A stretch of 5,662 nt of DNA from QVMP01 sp047974325 (GTDB lineage Bacteria > Bacteroidota > Bacteroidia > Bacteroidales > Dysgonomonadaceae). The notes below the pieces were generated by a model that saw nothing but the letters and a program-made list of their open reading frames with translations, had not been told where the DNA came from and made no database searches. This document shows positions 1 through 5,662 of the stretch, piece by piece (the first letter of the stretch is position 1; every line of letters begins with the position of its first letter). The position numbers and the translations under genes are program-made. The stretch is taken from assembly GCA_047974325.1 (NCBI GenBank), contig JBKECE010000008.1, forward strand, positions 1 through 5,662, in the 5' to 3' direction.

Positions 1-489
1 CTCGTAAGTTTGATTTTCTCCATCTGCGAGAACTAAAGCTGATGACCAATTATTTCGATTTGTTCCAATATTTTTAAAAGTAATTTTTTCGCAGACAAGA
101 TGAAAACCTGTCGCAAGATTGGCTTTTTTTGAGGCAAACAGAATTCCACAATCTAAACGACCATCCGTGACACCCGTACCATATGTTTCGATTAATGGAA
201 AATCAGAGACGTCAGCTCGCATGACTGTTGTTACGTCTGCTCCAGTGCCAATAATCGTAATTTTTTTCCCTGCCATTCCAACCCCAGTCAGTTCACTTTC
301 CACATAAGTGCCTGCATCGACGTTTATGGTAAATTCAGTATCCGTAGTATTGTTACTAATGACTGTCCATGCTGCTGTTATGTTCGCATAGGTTTTACCG
401 GCTCCAACTTCATACGTTTGTGCAAAAACGGCGGTTGAAATACTCATCGTCATAAAAAACGAAGTTAAAACAAATGTAATCTTTCTCAT
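1..489 (-). CDS. Secreted protein with probable right-handed beta-helix (pectin lyase-like) fold, 3' end cut by the window edge
   Basis: An open minus-strand frame starts at the ATG at 489-487 and stays open for 163 codons to base 1, so only the N-terminal part is seen and no stop is present. Residues 1-23 form a clear type I signal peptide: basic MRK, a hydrophobic core, and VFA before Q24. The mature part opens with VGAGKTYANI (28-37), then INVDAGTYVE (55-64) and KKITIIGTG (75-83), and later EKITFKNIG (134-142). This succession of short beta-strand repeats with a 'GAGKTYxxI...AGTYxE...ITIIGxG' pattern is typical of the first coils of pectin lyase-fold proteins such as pectinesterases (CE8), polysaccharide lyases and surface beta-helix proteins. 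The catalytic part is not in the window, so activity and substrate cannot be assigned. A type IX sorting tail beyond the edge is possible but unseen. The 121-base gap to the gene behind it, with a promoter-like element, suggests separate transcription. Confidence 0.8.
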   Translation of the reverse strand, partial: MRKITFVLTSFFMTMSISTAVFAQTYEVGAGKTYANITAAWTVISNNTTDTEFTINVDAGTYVESELTGVGMAGKKITIIGTGADVTTVMRADVSDFPLIETYGTGVTDGRLDCGILFASKKANLATGFHLVCEKITFKNIGTNRNNWSSALVLADGENQTYE

Positions 490-516
490 GATGTTAAAAT
501 TTAAAAATTAGTTATA

Positions 517-524
517 CAAAAATA
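517..524 (-). promoter_or_regulatory. Candidate Bacteroidota -7 promoter element (TATTTTTG) for the beta-helix gene
   Basis: Read on the minus strand, these bases are TATTTTTG, an exact fit to the TAnnTTTG -7 consensus of the Bacteroidota housekeeping sigma factor. The element ends 27 bases before the ATG at 489, which leaves a leader of roughly 20 bases, normal for this phylum. No convincing TTTG -33 box lies at the expected spacing. In a sequence this AT-rich, a chance match is possible. Confidence 0.4.
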
Positions 525-537
525 GATTTATTAAATC
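525..537. repeat. 13-base palindrome (GATTTA-T-TAAATC) next to the candidate -7 element
   Basis: The bases are GATTTATTAAATC, two perfect 6-base arms around a single central base. The palindrome directly abuts the candidate -7 element at 517-524, on its upstream side for the leftward gene, so it sits in the promoter spacer where a repressor or activator could bind. It is AT-rich and short, so chance is a real alternative; no regulator gene is in the window. Confidence 0.3.
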
Positions 538-610
538 CATAGAAGGATTAAGTTTTATGCAGATAGGGGGTAGCTTTTATTCAATTATTCAAATTAATGT
601 AACAATAGCG

Positions 611-2221
611 TTATTCGGATACTACAGTTCCGTAGGTAATGTTTTTTCTTTTCCACCTATCCGTAAAATATTTTAATCGGAGTAAAAAATCCGTGTAATC
701 TTTTCTTTCATTGCTTGTCCAGCCTACTTCTGAAATTGCCGCGATACGTGGAAATACCTGATAATTCAACTTTTTCGGCTCATCAATCCATTCCGTCCAC
801 AGTTGGCATCCTACGCCTAAGATTTTGTATTCAAATTCCTTGGGCATCCCTTCGGGTATCGGACTGAAACTATAGGCTTTCTCTAACGAAATTGATTCAT
901 AATCATAATCCAAATAAGTAAATTTGCGATAGGAGTTTACAATGTCGTATCCATCTTTCGCAGCCTGAATCGCTTTTTGCTGGTTACCTTGCCAGAAATG
1001 TACGATTACGTTGTCAGCCAGTCTTTGATTCGAGTTTCCGGAAGATACATCGTTGTCTTTATGCTCACTTCCCTGTCCTAAAATTTCATTCCAGCCCATC
1101 ATCCTTTTACCTTTACTTTGAATGTATTTTGACATTTGGTTTGTAAAATAAACTTGAAAATCTTTGTAGGATGCCAATTGGTTTTTATCTTTCCATTCGT
1201 TTATCGCCTTGTTGACTTTCCACTGATTGTATCGCACTTCATCACCACCAATATGAATAATGTCTGTTTGGAAAAGGGTGAATACTTCGTCAAGCACATC
1301 TTGCAAAAAGTGGATAACTCTCTGATCTGCGACGTTAAAAACAGCCAAATGAGCTCCAAACTTGATCGGAACTTCGATTTTTTCATCCGAAGATCCTAAA
1401 AAGGGATACGAAGCAATGGCGGCGCTGGCGTGTCCCGGCATTTCTATCTCCGGTATGATTCGGATGTGTCTTTTTTTTGCATACTGCAAGATACGTTTGA
1501 TATCTGCTTGTGTATAAAATCCCGAATGTGGACTCCCTTTCGTTTTTTCGCTTTTTCGATCTCCCATTTGAGTATCTTTCCGTATAGAACCTATCTCAGT
1601 CAGTTTTGGATATTTTTTTATTTCGATTCGCCAGCCTTCGTTATCGGTCAGATGCCAGTGAATTTTGTTCATCTTCAACGCCGCCATTTCATCCAAAAGC
1701 CGATACACTTCTTTTTCACCTTGAAAGTGCCGTGCTTCGTCCAACATAAAGGCTCGCCAGGAGAAAGCAGGAGAATCACTAATTACTTGTGATTCAATTA
1801 CCTTCGATTCTCTTGATGCATAAAATAGTTGTAACAGGGATTGTACCCCGTAAAATACGCCTGCATTGTCATGACCTATAATTGTTATCTTCTTCTTATC
1901 AACGATTAATTTATAGCCTTCATTTTTTTTTACGATTTCGGGAGCGACAGACATAAGTATATCTGCTGTTCTTGATTTACGGACGTTACGAACTTCTATC
2001 CCCTGACTATCTTGAATTTCCGATTTAAAATAGTCCGATTCAGACTGACAATCGGATGTATAAAGCGTAATCCGTTTCGGAATTTTAAAAGCTCTCTGTT
2101 CCGTATATTCCACAGACACCGGTTTGGGTATAATGACGTCTCGTCGGTTTTGGGAATTCGATACCGAAGGGAATAGATACAGGCTTATAATCAGTACTAT
2201 GGATAATGGGAAAAATCTCAT
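611..2221 (-). CDS. Exported beta-N-acetylhexosaminidase, glycoside hydrolase family 20
   Basis: This 536-residue protein should remove terminal beta-linked GlcNAc or GalNAc from glycans. Residues 1-23 form a signal peptide (MRFFP..., cleavage near SNS-Q24) without a lipobox cysteine. Residues about 27-145 match the small alpha/beta GH20b domain, ending in GHDNAGVFYGVQSLLQL (116-132). Residues about 150-505 are the (beta/alpha)8 catalytic barrel. Its motifs are RAFMLDEARHF (156-166), HWHLTDNEGWRIE (188-200), PEIEMPGHA (257-265), the catalytic pair D327-E328 in HIGGDEV, MGWNE (375-379), HFWQGN (408-413), YLDYDY (436-441, holding the likely oxazoline-contacting Tyr436) and QLWTEW (473-478). In family GH20, E328 is the acid/base and D327 positions the substrate 2-acetamido group, which acts as nucleophile. 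All key residues are present. There is no type IX sorting tail, so a periplasmic location is likely. It follows the acyltransferase by 37 bases and is probably last in the operon. Linkage and natural substrate are not known. Confidence 0.95.
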   Translation of the reverse strand: MRFFPLSIVLIISLYLFPSVSNSQNRRDVIIPKPVSVEYTEQRAFKIPKRITLYTSDCQSESDYFKSEIQDSQGIEVRNVRKSRTADILMSVAPEIVKKNEGYKLIVDKKKITIIGHDNAGVFYGVQSLLQLFYASRESKVIESQVISDSPAFSWRAFMLDEARHFQGEKEVYRLLDEMAALKMNKIHWHLTDNEGWRIEIKKYPKLTEIGSIRKDTQMGDRKSEKTKGSPHSGFYTQADIKRILQYAKKRHIRIIPEIEMPGHASAAIASYPFLGSSDEKIEVPIKFGAHLAVFNVADQRVIHFLQDVLDEVFTLFQTDIIHIGGDEVRYNQWKVNKAINEWKDKNQLASYKDFQVYFTNQMSKYIQSKGKRMMGWNEILGQGSEHKDNDVSSGNSNQRLADNVIVHFWQGNQQKAIQAAKDGYDIVNSYRKFTYLDYDYESISLEKAYSFSPIPEGMPKEFEYKILGVGCQLWTEWIDEPKKLNYQVFPRIAAISEVGWTSNERKDYTDFLLRLKYFTDRWKRKNITYGTVVSE

Positions 2222-2258
2222 TTTTCAAGATATTTGTAAAAAGGTTATTTTTGAAAAA
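2221..2258. repeat. Inverted repeat filling the gap between the acyltransferase and hexosaminidase genes
   Basis: TTTTTCAA at 2221-2228 is the exact reverse complement of TTGAAAAA at 2251-2258, with 22 bases between. On the minus-strand transcript the first arm follows the acyltransferase stop codon and the second arm ends on the A of the hexosaminidase ATG. It could form a weak A/U hairpin near the start codon. The arms contain only two G-C pairs and no classic terminator U-tract follows, so it is not called a terminator. Confidence 0.3.
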
Positions 2259-3377
2259 TTATACTTTCAGAAAAATATTTTTTTGGTACAAGAAGTATAG
2301 GAATAGCCAACAGACGGTAATATAACCTATTCTTGTAATTAACTCCCCTATGTTAGTCGGAGATAAATTGGCTACGCCTTCCAAGAAAAAGTTGGATATC
2401 TGCTTGAAGCCTATTATCCGCTGGGCAACGTATATGGTTATGGAATTTAATCCAACCACCCGAAGAAAGAAAGCCCAACGAGAGTAGCCTTTGACATCAA
2501 TGATGTAGTAAAAAAGAGCGAACATGAACAACGAATAACTTGCCGCAACACAGACAAACGAACTTGTCCAGAGCTTCTTGTTAATCGGAAAAACCGTGTT
2601 CCACACCAATCCTATTACCAAAAACACGACAGCCGCTAACAGCATGTATAGTGCTTTTTTATTGTCGGATACGATTTCTTTTGATGTTTTTACGAAGACG
2701 CCGGTAAACATTCCCAGCAGAGCCGTGGCGATAGCCGGAAGGGTACTTAATATCCCTTCGGGATCGAAAAAATTGTCTTCATACAACCTACCGGGCAATA
2801 TCGCTCTATCAACGACCCCAACGAGATTGTCTTCATACGAATACGGTGTTGTAGAATCCGGTACGAGCCACAACAGCAACCAATATCCAAGAAGAATTAG
2901 GAATGAGATCGTAATATTTACGTTCAGCTTAAAATTGGTAAAAAACAAAGCGGCAAACATCCACGCTATCCCAATTCTTCCTAAAACACTCGTGTAACGC
3001 ATATTTTCGAAATCAAGTTTGAGAATACCATTGCAAACAAAGCCCAGTAAAACCAGGACAATACCCCGTTTGATAATTTTGTATTGTATTTCTTTATTCG
3101 ATTTTCCCATCGACCGTTGTTTCTCCAACGAGTACGGAAACGAAATTCCGGCGATAAAAAGAAATAGCGGAAATATGGTGTCGTGGTGGGCGAAACCGTT
3201 CCAACTCACGTGATGCATTTGCTTGGCTAAAAAACCCATGGCGTTTGACTCCGGCGCAAACTTGGTTATAGCGACCATCAACGGTGCCAACCCCATAATG
3301 AACAACATGTCAAAACCCCTGAGCGCGTCTAACGAAAAAAGCCGGGTATTGTTGGTATCTTTTTTAGGTGCCGCCAT
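2259..3377 (-). CDS. HGSNAT/NagX-family (DUF5009) integral membrane acyltransferase
   Basis: With the ATG at 3377 the protein has 372 residues and about ten hydrophobic segments, so it is an inner-membrane protein. It opens with RLFSLDALRGFDMLFIMGL (residues 12-30), the N-terminal signature of the DUF5009/COG4299 family related to human heparan-alpha-glucosaminide N-acetyltransferase. HHVSWNGF follows at 55-62; its second histidine (H56) lines up with the histidine proposed as catalytic in the human 'HASWNGL' motif. Other family-like stretches are FPLFLFIAGISF (69-80), ILPGRLYED (193-201), DPEGILSTLPAIATALLG (205-222) and FPINKKLWTSSF (263-274). The human enzyme passes acetyl from cytosolic acetyl-CoA across the membrane to terminal glucosamine; bacterial members often sit beside GlcNAc-utilisation genes and are mostly uncharacterised. 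The same frame is open upstream to a TTG at 3431, directly after the previous gene's TAG stop. The ATG is preferred because it is preceded by an A-rich leader and leaves the usual short hydrophilic N-terminus. Family is sure; substrate is inferred. Confidence 0.88.
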   Translation of the reverse strand: MAAPKKDTNNTRLFSLDALRGFDMLFIMGLAPLMVAITKFAPESNAMGFLAKQMHHVSWNGFAHHDTIFPLFLFIAGISFPYSLEKQRSMGKSNKEIQYKIIKRGIVLVLLGFVCNGILKLDFENMRYTSVLGRIGIAWMFAALFFTNFKLNVNITISFLILLGYWLLLWLVPDSTTPYSYEDNLVGVVDRAILPGRLYEDNFFDPEGILSTLPAIATALLGMFTGVFVKTSKEIVSDNKKALYMLLAAVVFLVIGLVWNTVFPINKKLWTSSFVCVAASYSLFMFALFYYIIDVKGYSRWAFFLRVVGLNSITIYVAQRIIGFKQISNFFLEGVANLSPTNIGELITRIGYITVCWLFLYFLYQKNIFLKV

Positions 3378-3431
3378 TTTTGATTGATTGTATTGTTGCT
3401 CGGATTTTTGTCTTCTTTCTAAAACACTCAA

Positions 3432-5582
3432 CTAATTATTCAGTAAAATTTTGTGATTACTTGTGGTTTTATTACCATTGATGGAGACGATATAGCATCC
3501 GGATTTAAGCTCCTTTGAACGAATAATAGTCTCACTTCCGGTTAAATTACCTGTTTTGAGTAACTGTCCCTGCATACTAATAACGGCATACTGACCTTTG
3601 GAATGAAACAAGTCTTCTTTTTGAGACTTGATAAGAATAGTTTCTTTTTTCGCAGAGACAACAAAATCGTTCTTTTCTACAAGATTACTTGTCGCGGTGT
3701 TATTCGCAACATTTATTTTGAAGAAATACAAGGACTCGCCATCAATATTGTACTTGAATTCTTTATCTGAACCGATGGTAAACGAACTTTGCACACCTTC
3801 TTTTGGTAAATCTTTGTGCCATTTCATCACTTCGACCGAACCTTGAGGTTGCCATCCGGTTAGATTGAAGTCTAAATTCGAAAAATTGTTGGTCGTTTTG
3901 TTTAGTAACCAGACCGACAAGGTATTGTCTTTCACAAACGCGGCTGTAGGCATGGAAGACATTGGCTGAGAGATTTCGACGTAATTGCCCAGATTCGCTT
4001 TGTTGACCACTTGCTTAATTATCTCGTATTTCCCTGACGTCACGTAATGATTTGTATAAGCCCAAATCATGGAATGTGGCTTTCCTACTCCCGGTCCATA
4101 AAATAACCAAGTGTCAATTCCTGTAAATCCGGCACGCATATATTCCCAAAAAACAGTAGAGTTCATGATTTCATCGTGAAGTTCGACACCAACCCACTCG
4201 TGCAATTCCGTATTCCAGGCTTCCTTATTCAGCGCATGTGATTTTGTGGCGAATTCTTCAATAGAACCCGTGCTATTCGTGTTGTGAACAGCGGCGATCT
4301 CAAAAGCAAGATGCTCTCCATTTGACTGATTCACAGAATTTAACCAATCAATACCTCCCTGAATATTCCAAGTTGATGGCACTATGAACCCCGGAAGTTC
4401 TACTCCCGAATTAAGAAGTGGCGGAAGATGATCATAGATGTATTTTGTTATCTCGGGCGTGATAACTCTTTGCTCATTTGATAAATCCAAATATCGGATA
4501 TTAAATCCTTTAAGATGCATGAAATTTAAATAATCTGCGAAATAGCGAGTTAAAGCCGGATAATCGAAATATCCCATAACCCAATTCGGGACAACAGTTC
4601 CGTCTTGCATCGTTTTGGTTCCATTTTGCTCCCATTGGAGTATCCAAGCCGGATAAGGCGACCATGGAACATTATCGGTATGCCCCCACGTTAATTTTTT
4701 CTCATTGGAGCTATATGCTTCATGCAACGGACGCGGACTTGCAAAGAAGTTGATGGATGGGTTCGCCTTTCTCATGGCGGTCATTACTTCTAAGATTTCG
4801 ATATAAGCCGAATCCTTTATCACACCTATTTCTCTTTCATATGCGCAATTTATGTCTACCCGGACAAAATCGGATTTCAATTCCCCCACAGCAGCCTGTG
4901 CCAACTGATCTTTAATACCGCTCCGCCAGTACCACAAACGCTCGGCATCTACGCCAAGTCTGATCTGTTGTTTTTTATTGACCGAAACTTCCACTGTCGG
5001 TTTCTGATCGCTCTCTACGAATGTTCCATAAATCTTCACTTCATCGATGTACCACAAAGAAGTGGATGTGTTTAATCCGCGAGCGCTTAGCCATACCGTG
5101 ATTAAGTCTCCATTTTGAGAAGTGGACGAAGATAAGGGGGGAGAATATTTAAAACTGCTGTAATCTGCCGTAAAAGGTATTCTATCCGTTATCTCGGTAG
5201 GGATAGCGCCACCAGTCGCCGTTCCCACCACAAAATTGTAAGCGCCACCTACGACACTGTGTTTTTGAGTAGCTAAAACGGAATCTATTTTTACATTGTA
5301 CAAAAATCTCGGTTGAATATCAAAACGCACATAGGTTTGTGAAAAATTGGGATTGTTATTCTTGATTCCGGCTTGCCACGCCGCGGTTGCTCCCTCGTTC
5401 ACATACACAGGGGAATACAATCCCGTACCTCCTGCCAACGCGTCATTTGCCGTGAAAGCGGTATAGTTTTTTACATCGGGAGACATCGTATTGTTAAACC
5501 CGTACGTTATTACAAAATTTTCGTCAGCATATAATGGAGTGATACATAATAAAGTCAATATCAAAGAATAGAGTGTTTTCAT
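3432..5582 (-). CDS. Secreted multidomain GH30-like (clan GH-A) glycoside hydrolase with type IX sorting domain
   Basis: This 716-residue protein has a signal peptide at 1-19 (MKTLYSL..., cleavage after LYA). Residues about 20-187 form an all-beta, probably carbohydrate-binding sandwich ending in LWYIDEVKIYGTF (176-188). Residues about 205-515 look like a (beta/alpha)8 barrel: RLGVDAERLWYW (208-219), DFVRVDINCAYE (238-249), FFASPRPLHEAY (279-290), then YLDLSNEQ (364-371) with E370 as likely acid/base, and WNTELHEW (456-463) with E459 as likely nucleophile. The 89-residue spacing and the order SNE...W-x-TE fit GH30-type retaining enzymes. Residues about 535-625 (AAFVKDNTLSVWLLNKTT at 547-564 and following) resemble the GH30 C-terminal beta domain. 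Residues about 638-716, with ELKSGCYIVSINGN (691-704) and a final KILLNN, are a type A Por sorting domain, so the enzyme should be secreted or surface-attached through the outer membrane. The motifs are divergent from GH30 (SNEQ, TELHEW), so another GH-A family is possible and the substrate is unknown. It appears to be the first gene of the cluster. Confidence 0.82.
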   Translation of the reverse strand: MKTLYSLILTLLCITPLYADENFVITYGFNNTMSPDVKNYTAFTANDALAGGTGLYSPVYVNEGATAAWQAGIKNNNPNFSQTYVRFDIQPRFLYNVKIDSVLATQKHSVVGGAYNFVVGTATGGAIPTEITDRIPFTADYSSFKYSPPLSSSTSQNGDLITVWLSARGLNTSTSLWYIDEVKIYGTFVESDQKPTVEVSVNKKQQIRLGVDAERLWYWRSGIKDQLAQAAVGELKSDFVRVDINCAYEREIGVIKDSAYIEILEVMTAMRKANPSINFFASPRPLHEAYSSNEKKLTWGHTDNVPWSPYPAWILQWEQNGTKTMQDGTVVPNWVMGYFDYPALTRYFADYLNFMHLKGFNIRYLDLSNEQRVITPEITKYIYDHLPPLLNSGVELPGFIVPSTWNIQGGIDWLNSVNQSNGEHLAFEIAAVHNTNSTGSIEEFATKSHALNKEAWNTELHEWVGVELHDEIMNSTVFWEYMRAGFTGIDTWLFYGPGVGKPHSMIWAYTNHYVTSGKYEIIKQVVNKANLGNYVEISQPMSSMPTAAFVKDNTLSVWLLNKTTNNFSNLDFNLTGWQPQGSVEVMKWHKDLPKEGVQSSFTIGSDKEFKYNIDGESLYFFKINVANNTATSNLVEKNDFVVSAKKETILIKSQKEDLFHSKGQYAVISMQGQLLKTGNLTGSETIIRSKELKSGCYIVSINGNKTTSNHKILLNN

Positions 5583-5597
5583 GTTGTTTTAGAATAA

Positions 5598-5611
5598 ATT
5601 AGTGTACTAAT
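5598..5611. repeat. 14-base inverted repeat (ATTAGT-GT-ACTAAT) in the leader of the GH30-like gene
   Basis: ATTAGT at 5598-5603 and ACTAAT at 5606-5611 are perfect 6-base arms around GT, 16-29 bases before the ATG at 5582. The position ahead of the first gene of the cluster is suitable for an operator overlapping the promoter or the early transcript. No exact TAnnTTTG element is found in the 80 upstream bases shown; the nearest is TAATTTAT (5601-5594, minus strand), and any promoter may lie past the window edge. Confidence 0.3.
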
Positions 5612-5662
5612 AGTTTTTTATTTATAATCGTCTTTGGATCTTTTTTTATTGAGTTAAAATAC

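Noticed and set aside
119..307. Plus-strand open frame of 62 codons
   Set aside because: It lies wholly antisense to the signal-peptide-bearing beta-helix gene, and its product has no recognisable domain or leader.
490..610. Rho-independent terminator after the GH20 gene
   Set aside because: Only weak AT-rich complementarity is seen (around 580-600); there is no GC-rich stem followed by a U-tract on the minus strand.
1136..1792. Two plus-strand open frames (1136-1399 and 1430-1792) and a minus-strand one (1201-1386)
   Set aside because: All are inside the GH20 gene, whose frame carries every catalytic motif; the overlapping frames encode no recognisable protein.
2578..3213. Plus-strand open frames at 2578-2997 and 3019-3213
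   Set aside because: Both are antisense to the membrane acyltransferase; they are by-products of its codon use.
3628..3846. Plus-strand open frame of 72 codons
   Set aside because: Antisense to the C-terminal part of the GH30-like gene, with no independent support.
5523..5582. Possible lipoprotein signal because of a cysteine in the GH30-like leader (LLCITPLYA)
   Set aside because: The cysteine at residue 13 is inside the hydrophobic core, is not in a lipobox, and is followed by a good type I cleavage site.
1..5662. tRNA, rRNA, CRISPR array, insertion sequence or attachment site
   Set aside because: No spaced direct repeats, transposase motifs, terminal inverted repeats or tRNA-like cloverleaf were noticed, and almost all the window is filled by four protein genes.

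Overview
The window looks like chromosomal DNA of an AT-rich member of the Bacteroidota, probably a Bacteroidales- or Dysgonomonadaceae-like organism (inference, no taxonomic marker gene is present). The support is a C-terminal type IX secretion (Por) sorting domain on the largest protein, a DUF5009/NagX-type membrane acyltransferase, A-rich leaders without Shine-Dalgarno sequences in front of the start codons, and one good match to the Bacteroidota TAnnTTTG -7 promoter element.

All four genes lie on the minus strand and are read from right to left. From 5582 down to 611 there is a compact cluster of three genes. The first is a large secreted clan GH-A glycosidase resembling family GH30, with an N-terminal beta-sandwich and a type IX sorting tail. 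The second is a polytopic membrane protein of the heparan-alpha-glucosaminide N-acetyltransferase (HGSNAT/NagX, DUF5009) family. The third is an exported family GH20 beta-N-acetylhexosaminidase. The gaps are about 54 and 37 bases, so these three are probably one operon. After a 121-base gap comes a fourth gene, encoding a secreted protein that looks like a right-handed parallel beta-helix. It probably has its own promoter (517-524) and runs off the left edge.

Read together, the cluster suggests stepwise breakdown of an amino-sugar-containing glycan. The GH30-like enzyme would act outside the cell. The membrane acyltransferase could N-acetylate exposed glucosamine ends using cytoplasmic acetyl-CoA. 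The GH20 enzyme, whose mechanism needs the 2-acetamido group, would then release the terminal N-acetylhexosamine. This acetylate-then-cleave pairing, similar to the HGSNAT/NAGLU step of lysosomal heparan sulfate degradation, is the most interesting hypothesis here, but it rests on family knowledge and gene order only. No SusC/SusD pair, regulator, RNA gene, CRISPR array or mobile element is visible, and no stretch longer than about 120 bases lacks a gene.
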